Positions 8,607 to 17,695 of a DNA stretch of 64,000 bases are shown here, in pieces (position 1 is the first letter of the stretch; every line of letters begins with the position of its first letter). The notes below the pieces were generated by a model. The model saw only the letters and a program-made list of their open reading frames with translations. It did no database searches and had not been told where the DNA came from. Source of the DNA: Bacillota bacterium (GTDB lineage: Bacteria; Bacillota; Clostridia; Peptostreptococcales; Anaerovoracaceae); contig JAFRVY010000065.1 of the NCBI GenBank assembly GCA_017438285.1, positions 1-64,000 of the forward strand, given 5' to 3'. The position numbers and the translations under genes were made by a program.

Positions 8607-10123
8607 GAAAAGCATGGAAAACAGTTTTTACTTTAGGGCTGGCATTCGTCGTATGTGCAGCAATGTCATTTACGCCGATCGCGGCGTCAGATGTCAGTGC
8701 GGCATCGTCTGACGGGATGGCATACGAGGACTTCGAAGGCAAGGATGTCGATGAGCTGAAGAACAGCAGCGACACAAAGGCCTACGCAGAGGACCCGGAG
8801 CTTTACAGATACTACGATGTAGACCAGAAGGGAAAACTGAGCGAAAAGGAAGTTGAACTGGATGAGGTTGACAAATTCATTCAGGAAATGGACGAGAATG
8901 CAGAAGGGATTACTGATACCAGAATTGCTGAAATGAACGATAATATGACAGCTGTCGGATGCGGCGTATCGGGACTCGGCAAGGCACAGACACCGGAGAA
9001 ATACAAGAAGTACAAGAGGCATCACTGCATCGATATTTCCTGGTGGCAGGGTGATATCAGCAAGGAGTCGTGGAAAAAGGTCAAAGCTGCAGGCGTCAAG
9101 CGTATCATCATAAGAACGAGCTACACGAGCCTCGGGAGCTTTACCCTCAATAAGGACAGCAAGTTCAAGCAGAATCTGGAAAGAGCTTATGATCTGGGCA
9201 TCAAAATCGGAGTCTACCATTTCTCACAGGCGCTCACCAAAAAGGAAGCCGAAAGGGAAGCGGATTACGTGCTCGGCATCATTGGACCATATAAGGACAA
9301 AATCAAGCTTCCGGTCGTATTCGATTACGAGACGAATTCCGCCGGCAGACTGAACATGAAGAAGCTCAAAAGCCTTTCGGCAAAGGGCGCGACACCAAAG
9401 ATCTGCATGGCGTTCTGCGATAAGATCAAAAAAGCCGGGTACAAGCCGATGATCTATGCGAATTACACGATGCTGTCAAAGTATATGGACTATAAGACAC
9501 TCCAGAAAAAATACAGGATCTGGCTCGCAAACTATACTACGAATGGATCGGCAACCACCTACAGCGGTGATTACTGGATGTGGCAGTACAGTTCCAGCGG
9601 CAAGGTCAATGGACTCAAGGGATCCATCGACATCAACTACATATTCACCAATGGACAGGGCGGATCCAAGGTAAAGACGACTACCGGCAAGTCGGGTTCG
9701 ACATCAAAGACATCTACGAAGTCAACGACAACAACGGCAACGTCCGCATCTTCTTCAAACTTTTTATACAGGGCGAAGGTAACGGCAGACAGCCTCAATT
9801 ACAGGACGGGCCCTGGTGTGAACTACAAGAAAAAGGGCAGCTACAAGAAGGGCGATAAGGTCAATGTCATTGGTATTTCGGGAAGCTGGTCCAAACTGGA
9901 GAACGGTTATTATGCATCCAGCTATTATCTCAAGAAACTGAAATACCCGTACAAGGCAAAGACTACGACAGAGGTCAACTACAGAACAGGCCCTGACGCA
10001 TCATACACGAAGAAGGGAACATACAAGAAAGGAACGATCATCACGATCGTTTCCAGCAAGAACGGATGGGCCAAGATGGACAATGGTTACTATCTGTACA
10101 AAGGCTACACGAAGAAATTATAG
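8603..10123 (+). CDS. secreted GH25 lysozyme with two SH3b domains
   Basis: Paralogue-like partner of the preceding lysozyme, 506 residues. A signal peptide ends near residue 29-35 (SAASS). The GH25 domain spans about 140-345, starting CIDISWWQG and holding the catalytic DYET motif. A Thr/Ser-rich linker (about 355-385) leads to two tandem SH3b repeats, each with the NYRTGP motif, ending at the C-terminus. The first four bases overlap the previous stop (ATGA), indicating coupled translation. The two lysozymes share architecture but differ in spacer and repeat number, which suggests different wall targets or positions rather than simple duplication. Confidence 0.93.
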   Translation: MRKAWKTVFTLGLAFVVCAAMSFTPIAASDVSAASSDGMAYEDFEGKDVDELKNSSDTKAYAEDPELYRYYDVDQKGKLSEKEVELDEVDKFIQEMDENAEGITDTRIAEMNDNMTAVGCGVSGLGKAQTPEKYKKYKRHHCIDISWWQGDISKESWKKVKAAGVKRIIIRTSYTSLGSFTLNKDSKFKQNLERAYDLGIKIGVYHFSQALTKKEAEREADYVLGIIGPYKDKIKLPVVFDYETNSAGRLNMKKLKSLSAKGATPKICMAFCDKIKKAGYKPMIYANYTMLSKYMDYKTLQKKYRIWLANYTTNGSATTYSGDYWMWQYSSSGKVNGLKGSIDINYIFTNGQGGSKVKTTTGKSGSTSKTSTKSTTTTATSASSSNFLYRAKVTADSLNYRTGPGVNYKKKGSYKKGDKVNVIGISGSWSKLENGYYASSYYLKKLKYPYKAKTTTEVNYRTGPDASYTKKGTYKKGTIITIVSSKNGWAKMDNGYYLYKGYTKKL

Positions 10124-10137
10124 GAGCACTTTAGATA

Positions 10138-11610
10138 ATGGACGAGAGAGAGCGGCAATATCAGGAGTATCTGTCATTACGAGAGAAAAAACCGCCTGAA
10201 GAAGACAAATATACATACGGTGAATCCGAAATGCGCCGGATCTATCAGGAGAAGGCTCATCGCGAGCGTGTAGAAGCGGTGCGTGAACGGATCAAACAGG
10301 GGGAAAGAGAACAGTACCTCGCGGCAAGAGACCATGAGCATCATGAGCACCATGAGCGCAAGGAGTCTTTTGAAACGCCTGTAAGAGCCAATAGGGCTGA
10401 AAGAAATAAACGGAAATCGAGATCTGAAAGAAGGTCAGCCTTTGAGAAAAAAGCAAAGGCCGAAAAGGATCATATCAAAGAAGGCGCCCGACAGAGGATT
10501 CAGGAACTCAAGAGCGAAGTGGATCTGGGCGCGGTCTTTGAAAAAGACACGGACGGCAAACGCAGAAGGCCGAAGGCCGGAAGAGGCAAAAGAACTGTGA
10601 GAAGACTGACCCTCGTTCTTTTGCTGCTTGCAATCCTTGCCGCAGGCGGCGTCCTGATGGCTTTCGCTTCGATCATGAGCATGGAAGACGTGGACATCGA
10701 TAAGAATGCCATCGCGATCAATCCGGAAGTTGCAACACAGCTGGACAATTATACGAACATCGCGGTTCTCGGCACTGACGCCCGCGTCAAGGAAAACGAG
10801 GGCGATGCCAGAAGCGATGCGATCATCGTTGCCAGCATAAATAAAGAGACAAACGAGGTCAAGATGTTCTCTGTATTCAGAGATACATTGCTTGACGTTG
10901 GCGATCAGGGACTGGATAAGATCACGCATGCGTATGCATACGGAGGACCGCAGCAGAGTCTGTATACGTTGAACAAGAATCTGGATCTCAATATCGATAA
11001 AGTCGTCGTGATCAACTGGAAGACAGTTGCAAACATGATCGACGCCATCGGCGGAATCGAGATCAATGTGAAAGAATCGGAAATCGACGAACTGAACAAG
11101 TATATTAAGGAAACTGCGAAGAATGTTGATGGTCCGACAGACAAGATCAAAAAGCCGGGCAAGCAGACCCTGAACGGTGTCCAGGCAGTTACCTATTCCC
11201 GAATCCGAAAGGATGCGGCGACAGGTGACTATCGTAGAAACGAAAGAATGAAAATCGTTTTCAGCAAGACGTTCAAAAAGCTTAGAGAGTCCGGCTATCT
11301 CAAGATGTTCTCCGTCGCCAGGAAGACAATGCCTGAAGTGGGAACAAACATGTCGACAAATGAAATCGTACGCATGATGCTCAAGTTCAAGGCTTATGAC
11401 ATGACGGACAGCACAACGGGATTCCCGTATGATGTTGGAGGCTGGACAGGATACGCTGGCGCCGGATATGCATGGTATGGGCCGCCGATCAATTTGAGCA
11501 ACAATGTATCAAAACTTCACGAACAGTTCTTTGATCAGGGTGGATACACACCGACAGATACGGTCCAGGAGATCAGCGCAGAGATTTCTGCATTGACGGG
11601 GCTATATTAA
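10138..11610 (+). CDS. LytR-CpsA-Psr (LCP) family wall-polymer ligase
   Basis: LCP enzymes transfer undecaprenyl-linked glycopolymers, such as teichoic acids or capsule, to peptidoglycan on the outer face of the membrane. This 490-residue protein has an unusually long, very charged cytoplasmic N-terminus (about 155 residues, coiled-coil-like, with a His/Glu run HEHHEHHE), one membrane segment at about 155-180, and an LCP domain from about 205. Conserved pieces include LGTDAR, RSDAIIVASIN, FRDTL and the NWKTVANMIDAIGGIEI region. It sits 14 bases after the lysozyme. It is the most divergent of the three LCP proteins in the window. Confidence 0.92.
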   Translation: MDERERQYQEYLSLREKKPPEEDKYTYGESEMRRIYQEKAHRERVEAVRERIKQGEREQYLAARDHEHHEHHERKESFETPVRANRAERNKRKSRSERRSAFEKKAKAEKDHIKEGARQRIQELKSEVDLGAVFEKDTDGKRRRPKAGRGKRTVRRLTLVLLLLAILAAGGVLMAFASIMSMEDVDIDKNAIAINPEVATQLDNYTNIAVLGTDARVKENEGDARSDAIIVASINKETNEVKMFSVFRDTLLDVGDQGLDKITHAYAYGGPQQSLYTLNKNLDLNIDKVVVINWKTVANMIDAIGGIEINVKESEIDELNKYIKETAKNVDGPTDKIKKPGKQTLNGVQAVTYSRIRKDAATGDYRRNERMKIVFSKTFKKLRESGYLKMFSVARKTMPEVGTNMSTNEIVRMMLKFKAYDMTDSTTGFPYDVGGWTGYAGAGYAWYGPPINLSNNVSKLHEQFFDQGGYTPTDTVQEISAEISALTGLY

Positions 11611-11640
11611 ATAAATCATTTGGTTGGATAAGGAAAGAAA

Positions 11641-12735
11641 ATGGTAGAACGGAATTCACAGAAAAAGGTGATCATGGTGCTCTTTGGAGGCGTTTCATCG
11701 GAGCATGAAGTTTCCAGAGTTTCGGCATCCTATGTGCTGCGACACATAGACAGGGACAAATACGATGTTCTGCAGACCGGCATTACCAAAGACGGCGAAT
11801 GGTTCCTGACGGAAGCTTCCGCTGAGGAAATTGCCAGCGGCAACTGGGAAAAGAATCCTGACAACAAAAAGCTGCGAATCGTTCCGGGGGAAGGATTCGA
11901 GGAACTTGATGTAGATATGGTGTTCCCGGTTCTTCACGGCAAGAACGGCGAGGATGGCAGGATGCAGGGATTCCTCAAGATTGCAGGAGTTCCTTTCGTA
12001 GGGTCCGGACCGACGTCTTCGGCAGCCTGCATGGATAAAGCCATCACAAAAGCCATGATCGATCAGGCGGAAGCCTGCAGTCAGGCGAAATGCTGTGTGG
12101 CCCACAAAGGCTGCGACGTCGAAGAGGCGGCAGAAGTCATTGAGCGTTTCTTCGAAGCGGACTATCCGCTCTTTGTCAAGCCTGCCAATGCAGGGTCGTC
12201 AGTGGGCATCAGTAAGGTCAAGGGTCGCGATCAGCTTCCGGAGGCGCTGCAGGTAGCCTTTGCAGAAGACACGAAGGCGCTCATCGAAGAGACCGTCGAA
12301 GGGCGTGAACTTGAAGTCGCGGTACTCGGGAACACCGGTGCGGCAAATGAGGAAGACCAGCCGGTCGCATCCTGCATCGGAGAGATTTTTGCGGCCAATG
12401 AATTCTATGATTACAACGCAAAATATGATAATATAGGTTCCAGTACTGCCGTGGTTGAGGACCTGCCGGATGATCTGGTACAGGAAATTAGAGACACAGC
12501 GGTCAGCATCTATGAGATCATGGGCTGCGAGGGACTTGCCAGAGTGGATTTCTTCCTTGAAAAGGGAGAGAGCGGCGGCTACGGAGACGGTATCCTCGTA
12601 TTCAATGAGATCAACACCCTGCCGGGGTTCACATCCATCAGCATGTACCCGCAGCTTTGGGAGGCGTCCGGCGTTTCATACAGTGAATTGATAGATCGGC
12701 TCATTGAGCTGGCTTTCGAAAAATACAACGATTAG
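11641..12735 (+). CDS. ddl: D-alanine--D-alanine ligase
   Basis: Makes the D-Ala-D-Ala dipeptide of the peptidoglycan stem in the cytoplasm. The 364-residue ATP-grasp protein shows FGGVSSEHEVS at the N-terminus, FVKPANAGSSVGISKV in the central lid, the EFYDYNAKY loop, and FNEINTLPGFT near the C-terminus, all typical of Ddl. Whether it prefers D-Ala or D-Lac as second substrate cannot be judged by eye. It lies between an LCP gene and thrS in the same strand run. Confidence 0.95.
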   Translation: MVERNSQKKVIMVLFGGVSSEHEVSRVSASYVLRHIDRDKYDVLQTGITKDGEWFLTEASAEEIASGNWEKNPDNKKLRIVPGEGFEELDVDMVFPVLHGKNGEDGRMQGFLKIAGVPFVGSGPTSSAACMDKAITKAMIDQAEACSQAKCCVAHKGCDVEEAAEVIERFFEADYPLFVKPANAGSSVGISKVKGRDQLPEALQVAFAEDTKALIEETVEGRELEVAVLGNTGAANEEDQPVASCIGEIFAANEFYDYNAKYDNIGSSTAVVEDLPDDLVQEIRDTAVSIYEIMGCEGLARVDFFLEKGESGGYGDGILVFNEINTLPGFTSISMYPQLWEASGVSYSELIDRLIELAFEKYND

Positions 12736-12747
12736 AGGAGAACAGAA

Positions 12748-14493
12748 ATGGCAAAAGAAAAAATCAACTTTGAGGATGAACAGGTAAGATCCAATTACAG
12801 ACATACGACCTCACATATTTTGGCCCAGGCGGTCAAAAAACTCTGGCCGGATGCAAAGCTGGCCATTGGACCTGCCATTGAAAACGGATTTTACTATGAT
12901 TTTGACATGGAACACGTACTGAATGATCAGGATCTGCTCAAGATTCAAAAGGAAATGAAAAAGGTCATCCAGGCGAATTATCCGCTGGAGAGATTCGAAC
13001 TGCCAAGGGCAGAGGCAATCAAACTCATGGAAGAAGCGGGAGAACCTTACAAGGTGGAACTGATTCAGGATCTGCCGGAAGATGCGACCATTTCGTTCTA
13101 CAAGCAGGGCGACTTCACGGATCTTTGCGCGGGACCTCACATGGAGAGAACCGGACAGATCAAAGCAGTCAAGCTGCAGAGTGTTGCCGGCGCTTACTGG
13201 AGAGGCGATTCCAGCAAGAAGATGCTGCAGAGAATCTACGGAACCTGCTTCCCAAGCCAGGAAGAACTGGATGAGTATCTGAAGAAGATCGAAGAAGCGA
13301 AAAAGAGAGACCACAGAAAGATCGGTAAGGAAATGGATCTGTTTGCTCTCTATGATGAAGGTCCGGGATTCCCATTCTTCCTGCCAAAGGGCATGATCAT
13401 CAGAAATGAACTTCAGAGTTACTGGAAGGAACTGCATCGCAGAAGAGGGTACGAGGAGATACTGACGCCTCTGATTCTCAACAGAGATCTGTGGCTCACT
13501 TCAGGACACTGGGATCACTATAAGGACAACATGTATTTCGTCAAGATCGACGATGAAGATTACGCAATCAAGCCTATGAACTGCCCGGGCTCCATTTTGG
13601 TTTACAAGAGAAAGCTCTGGTCATACAGGGAACTCCCTGTAAGATATGCAGAAATGGGTCAGGTACATAGACACGAACTCAGTGGGGCACTGCACGGACT
13701 GATGAGAGTTAGAACTTTCGTACAGGACGATGCCCATATCTTCATGCTTCCGGAGCAGACCAGGGACGAAGTCGTCAAGATCATTCAGTTGTATGACGAC
13801 CTGTACAAGCTCTTTAACCTGCCGTATCACATCGAATTGTCAACGATGCCGGATGACCATATGGGCACAGAAGAAGAATGGGCTGCAGCAGAAAACGCTC
13901 TGAAGGAAGCGATCGAATCGATCGGCGTTCCTTATGTTATCAATGAGGGCGATGGCGCATTCTATGGACCGAAACTTGACTTCCATCTGGAAGATTCCAT
14001 CGGCAGAACATGGCAGTGCGGTACATTGCAGCTGGATATGCAGATGCCGCAGAGATTCGACATCAACTACATTGGACCTGACGGCGAGAAGCACAGACCG
14101 CTCATGATCCACAGAGCAGCCTTTGGATCCGTTGAGAGATTCATCGGTATCCTGATCGAGCACTTTGCGGGCAAATTCCCGCTTTGGCTGGCGCCTGTAC
14201 AGGTAAGATTGATGACTGTAACAGAAAAGTTCACTGACTACGCACAGGAGATCGCAGCGCAGTTTGAAGATGCCGGAATCCGTGTGGAAAGCGATATCCG
14301 CAACGAGAAGATCGGATACAAGATCAGAGAAGCTCGTAACGAGCGCGTTCCATACATGTGCATCATCGGCGAGAAGGAAGTCGAGGGCAAGATCCTGACC
14401 GTCAGAAACGGCAAGACCGGAGAACAGACTGAAATGACTCCGGATGAACTGCAGAAGTTAATGTTAGAAGAGATCAAGACCAAGGCACTCTAG
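12748..14493 (+). CDS. thrS: threonyl-tRNA synthetase lacking the TGS domain
   Basis: Charges tRNA-Thr. At 581 residues it is about 60 shorter than the usual bacterial enzyme because the N-terminal TGS domain is absent: the protein opens almost directly into the editing domain with the HTTSH (HxxxH) motif and FTDLCAGPH. The catalytic core is complete, with MNCPGS, motif 2 (around RYAEMGQVHRHE), DDAHIF and motif 3 (GSVERFIGILIEH), followed by the anticodon-binding domain. The GAGGAG site and ATG at 12748 fit. No T-box leader is seen, although thrS is often T-box regulated in Firmicutes; here it is internal to the operon. Confidence 0.96.
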   Translation: MAKEKINFEDEQVRSNYRHTTSHILAQAVKKLWPDAKLAIGPAIENGFYYDFDMEHVLNDQDLLKIQKEMKKVIQANYPLERFELPRAEAIKLMEEAGEPYKVELIQDLPEDATISFYKQGDFTDLCAGPHMERTGQIKAVKLQSVAGAYWRGDSSKKMLQRIYGTCFPSQEELDEYLKKIEEAKKRDHRKIGKEMDLFALYDEGPGFPFFLPKGMIIRNELQSYWKELHRRRGYEEILTPLILNRDLWLTSGHWDHYKDNMYFVKIDDEDYAIKPMNCPGSILVYKRKLWSYRELPVRYAEMGQVHRHELSGALHGLMRVRTFVQDDAHIFMLPEQTRDEVVKIIQLYDDLYKLFNLPYHIELSTMPDDHMGTEEEWAAAENALKEAIESIGVPYVINEGDGAFYGPKLDFHLEDSIGRTWQCGTLQLDMQMPQRFDINYIGPDGEKHRPLMIHRAAFGSVERFIGILIEHFAGKFPLWLAPVQVRLMTVTEKFTDYAQEIAAQFEDAGIRVESDIRNEKIGYKIREARNERVPYMCIIGEKEVEGKILTVRNGKTGEQTEMTPDELQKLMLEEIKTKAL

Positions 14494-14508
14494 GTAAAGG
14501 CTTACTAC

Positions 14509-16017
14509 ATGAGAAGATTCAGCATTCTTCCGCACAAGATCAGCTATGGTATAGCGTTGGTACTGGCCTTTGTTGCAGAGGCTCTGTTCATGCTGTTCCT
14601 GATTGCGCTGGATATATTGCCGCTGGCATATCTGCTGGGTGTCATTGGAGTTTTGGTACTGATCGACCTGTTAATACTCTTGCTATTTAACGGCAAGAAG
14701 AAACGGGATGTCAAGTCCCTTGGAGCACTGGTCATTATCGTGTTCATGCTGAATATCCTGCTCGTTGGGGATTATTTCATATACAGCACCTACGACACGC
14801 TGGAGCAGATCAGCAGCCTCCATGACAGGTGGGAATACTACGAGGTCATCGCACCGGTCGACAGCAAGTATCAGAAAGTTGCCGACATCAAGGGAAGCGA
14901 GATCAACGTTGTTGATATGCAGTCTAAACAGCTTCAGGAGGCTGAAGAGAGACTTGTCACGAAAGGAGATGTCACCTACACCAAATGCGATAAGCTTCTT
15001 GATGTGGGTCACAAGCTCGTCGATAAAAAGGGCAAGGTGCACGACAGGCTGGCCCTTGTTTCCAAGTCGGAAAACAAACTCCTCGGCAGGAACATTGAAG
15101 GGTACAAAGACCAGACACAGGTCATTTACCGTCTGAAGGTCAAGCAGCGCGCCGATGACCACAGCAAGTCCGTCGACGTTACAAAGGACTCCTTCAACGT
15201 GCTGATTTCAGGAATCGATTCCTGGGGGACCATTGATGAGGGCGGCTTGAGCGATGTAAACATGGTCATGACTGTCAACCCGACGACGAGAGAAGTCATG
15301 CTCACCTCGATACCGAGAGACAGTTACGTCCCGCTCCACTCCTATGGAGAAAAGGATAAGCTGACCCACACCGGCATCTACGGAGAAGAAGAAACGAAGC
15401 AGACCATCGAGGATCTCCTTGATATCGATATCAACTATACGATCAGAGTCAATTTCTCGATGCTTTGCGATATCATCGATGCCATCGGCGGGATCGACGT
15501 CTATGTCGATGAGGACTTTTATTCTGCTGTCAAGGGCTGGCATTACAAGAAGGGCTGGCATCACATGGATGGACATTATGCCCTGTGGTTTGCCCGCGAG
15601 AGAAAGTCTTTCGCAGAAGGTGACATGAAGAGAAATGAAAATCAGCAAAGAGTTATGAAGGCGCTGATTGAGAAGGTCACCAGCAGCAAAGTCATTCTGA
15701 CGAGATATACGGGCATCCTTAAAGTCGTCAAGGACGAAATGAGCACGGATCTCAAGAACAGCGACCTCAAAAAACTGGCGAGGATGCAGCTGATCAAAAT
15801 GCGCAAGTGGACAGTATCGAGAACGAACCTTGTCGGTTCCACGGGCTCTGCGCCTTGCTTCAGCATGGGTAACCAGGCCTTGTCCTGTGTTTTCCTGGAT
15901 GAAGCGAAGGTGGAAGAGGCAAAAGAGAGAATACATAACACCATGTTCCCGGTTGACAACACGCAGACGATCGTCGAGCAGGAACAGGAAGAAAAGCAGG
16001 AAAAACAATCCGAATAA
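14509..16017 (+). CDS. LCP family protein with three N-terminal membrane segments
   Basis: A 502-residue LCP-type transferase. Three hydrophobic helices (about residues 10-30, 33-58, 66-90) precede an extracytoplasmic region of about 130 residues and then the LCP core starting at FNVLISGID near residue 229. Core motifs include SDVNMVMTVNP, TSIPRDSYVPL, DKLTHTGIYG, IDAIGGIDVYVD and the arginine-bearing ALWFARERKSF. It is clearly paralogous to the next plus-strand gene (16204). The acidic/glutamine tail is poorly conserved. Terminator hairpin follows within 5 bases of the stop, so it closes the left operon. Confidence 0.93.
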   Translation: MRRFSILPHKISYGIALVLAFVAEALFMLFLIALDILPLAYLLGVIGVLVLIDLLILLLFNGKKKRDVKSLGALVIIVFMLNILLVGDYFIYSTYDTLEQISSLHDRWEYYEVIAPVDSKYQKVADIKGSEINVVDMQSKQLQEAEERLVTKGDVTYTKCDKLLDVGHKLVDKKGKVHDRLALVSKSENKLLGRNIEGYKDQTQVIYRLKVKQRADDHSKSVDVTKDSFNVLISGIDSWGTIDEGGLSDVNMVMTVNPTTREVMLTSIPRDSYVPLHSYGEKDKLTHTGIYGEEETKQTIEDLLDIDINYTIRVNFSMLCDIIDAIGGIDVYVDEDFYSAVKGWHYKKGWHHMDGHYALWFARERKSFAEGDMKRNENQQRVMKALIEKVTSSKVILTRYTGILKVVKDEMSTDLKNSDLKKLARMQLIKMRKWTVSRTNLVGSTGSAPCFSMGNQALSCVFLDEAKVEEAKERIHNTMFPVDNTQTIVEQEQEEKQEKQSE

Positions 16018-16021
16018 AAGC

Positions 16022-16058
16022 AAAGAAGAAATCTCAGAATATGAGATTTCTTCTTTTT
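16022..16058. terminator. bidirectional terminator between LCP gene and tRNA-Arg
   Basis: AAAGAAGAAATCTCA at 16022-16036 pairs with TGAGATTTCTTCTTT at 16042-16056 around a 5-nt loop, followed by more T on the plus strand. It can end transcription from both the LCP operon and the opposing tRNA gene. Confidence 0.85.
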
Positions 16059-16133
16059 GGCGAGGCACCTGGGATTCGAACCCAGAACCGACAGATTCGA
16101 AGTCTGGTACTCTATCCGTTGAGCTAGTGCCCC
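16058..16133 (-). tRNA. tRNA-Arg (anticodon UCG)
   Basis: On the minus strand the sequence folds as a complete 76-nt cloverleaf. The acceptor stem is GGGGCAC with GTGCCTC, the D stem GCTC/GAGT, the anticodon loop CTTCGAA (anticodon TCG, reading CGA codons), a 5-nt variable loop and the T arm CTGGG-TTCGAAT-CCCAG. The 3' CCA is encoded. The first pair of the anticodon stem (C27-T43) is mismatched. Confidence 0.95.
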
Positions 16134-16149
16134 AAGTATTGCGCAACTC

Positions 16150-16178
16150 ATTATAACACCCGAAAGTAGACTAATCAA
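16150..16178 (-). promoter_or_regulatory. promoter of tRNA-Arg
   Basis: Read on the minus strand: TTGATT (-35, plus coordinates 16173-16178), a 17-nt spacer and TATAAT (-10, 16150-16155), the latter preceded by TGT as an extended -10. Predicted start is about 10 bases before the mature tRNA. It physically overlaps the opposing LCP promoter. Confidence 0.65.
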
Positions 16179-16195
16179 TCAAATTAAGATATAAT
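16167..16195 (+). promoter_or_regulatory. promoter of LCP operon at 16204, near-leaderless
   Basis: TAGACT (16167-16172), 17-nt spacer, TATAAT (16190-16195). The ATG is 8 bases after the -10 box, so the transcript would start at or within about 2 bases of the start codon. No Shine-Dalgarno sequence is present before the ATG. Confidence 0.55.
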
Positions 16196-16203
16196 GTAAT
16201 ACT

Positions 16204-17691
16204 ATGGAAAGGCAAAAAAAGGGGCAAAAAATCAGGAAAAAAAAGAGCTATCTACCGACATCAGCTCCGCAGACAGTTCTTTTAATTGTCACATTTATCG
16301 TGGAGATAGCCCTGATTGCTTTGGCGCTTACGTTGGATATGTTGCCAGGCACTTATTTTGGTGCAATGACTGCCTTGATCATAGGAGTTGATGCTCTGGT
16401 TTTTTGGCTGTTCAGCGGGGACAGAACGAAAAACAGACGGAAAATCGTTGGCACGTGCCTTTGTGCCATTATGATCCTCGGCTGCCTTGCGGGATCGTAT
16501 TACGTGGCAGACACATACAGAACCTTTGCGGAAATCAGCTCTCAGACAGAGCAGACCGTGCAGTATGACGTCGTTGTGCTGAAGGACAGCGCCTATGAGA
16601 GCCTGGATGACATATACGGTAATATGGTGTACACCATTGCGGGGAGCGGAAGCGCTCTCGAACAGGCAAAAGAATCCCTGCAGTTAGATGCGACGACTGC
16701 ATTTGAAGAACGTACCGGATGCATGGGGGCAGGCGAGAAACTGTACTCTCTTTCCGGAAACAGACAGGACAATATCCTGCTTATCAGCGATGCCGAATAC
16801 GGCATGATCGATGATATTATCGACGGGTTCAAGGATGAAACCAAAGTCATTCACAAGGTCAAGGTAAAGGTTGTTTCCGCCGGAGGATCGGTCTCCGATG
16901 TGACGAAAATGCCGTATAACATCCTGATTTCGGGAATCGATACGCGCGGGGAAATATCGGACGTTGCGAGAAGCGATGTCAACATGATTCTGACAGTCAA
17001 TCCCCTGACGAATACCGTGTTGCTGACATCCATGCCGAGAGACTCCTACGTGCCTTTGCACATGAACGGAGAGATGGACAAACTGACGCATTCCGGCGTG
17101 TACGGAATTGACGAGACCATCAGAACCATCGAAGATTGGCTGAGTATTGATATCAACTACTATGTCAGGGTCGATTTTCAGATGTTGGTCAAGCTGATCG
17201 ATGCTGTCGGCGGTGTGGACGTTTATAACGATAAAGATTTTTACTCATCTGTCAAAGGATGGCACTATAAAAAGGGCTGGCATCACATGGAAGGACGATA
17301 TGCCCTTTGGTTCGTAAGAGAACGAAAGACGTTTAAGGACGAGGACGAACAGAGAATCAAAAACCAGCAGAAGGTCGTGAAGGCGCTGCTCAAGAAATTC
17401 ACCAGCAAGCGGACGCTTCTGGTCAACTACACGGACATACTGGAAGCCGTTGGAGAGGATATGCAGACAAATATGAGCCAGCAGGAAATGGGGGCTCTCG
17501 TCAAGATGCAGCTGAAGCGTATGCCGAAATGGGAAATCAAGAGGCAGTGGGTAGACGGCGATGATGATTTTCGAGGAACCTGGAGTATGGGATACGGCAG
17601 GGAACTGTTTGTCTCCGTTCCGAAGGAAGAGTCCGTGAGAAAAGTATCGAAAGCAATAGATGAAGTAATGTATCCGTATAAGGAGGACTAG
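16204..17691 (+). CDS. LCP family protein, paralogue of the 14509 gene
   Basis: A 495-residue LCP transferase with the same architecture as its neighbour: a lysine-rich N-terminus, three membrane helices within the first 105 residues, an extracytoplasmic linker domain, then the LCP core from YNILISGIDTRG near residue 238. Matching motifs are SDVNMILTVNP, TSMPRDSYVPL, DKLTHSGVYG, IDAVGGVDVYND and ALWFVRERKTF. The pair probably arose by tandem duplication later split by the tRNA and its terminator. This copy heads the dTDP-sugar/flippase operon, suggesting it serves that polymer. Its start lacks a ribosome site and appears leaderless. Confidence 0.93.
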   Translation: MERQKKGQKIRKKKSYLPTSAPQTVLLIVTFIVEIALIALALTLDMLPGTYFGAMTALIIGVDALVFWLFSGDRTKNRRKIVGTCLCAIMILGCLAGSYYVADTYRTFAEISSQTEQTVQYDVVVLKDSAYESLDDIYGNMVYTIAGSGSALEQAKESLQLDATTAFEERTGCMGAGEKLYSLSGNRQDNILLISDAEYGMIDDIIDGFKDETKVIHKVKVKVVSAGGSVSDVTKMPYNILISGIDTRGEISDVARSDVNMILTVNPLTNTVLLTSMPRDSYVPLHMNGEMDKLTHSGVYGIDETIRTIEDWLSIDINYYVRVDFQMLVKLIDAVGGVDVYNDKDFYSSVKGWHYKKGWHHMEGRYALWFVRERKTFKDEDEQRIKNQQKVVKALLKKFTSKRTLLVNYTDILEAVGEDMQTNMSQQEMGALVKMQLKRMPKWEIKRQWVDGDDDFRGTWSMGYGRELFVSVPKEESVRKVSKAIDEVMYPYKED

Positions 17692-17695
17692 TGTT

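Noticed and set aside
15208..16146. 312-residue minus-strand frame overlapping the tRNA
   Set aside because: Runs through the tRNA-Arg gene and the LCP gene in antisense; the tRNA cloverleaf and LCP motifs are far stronger evidence.
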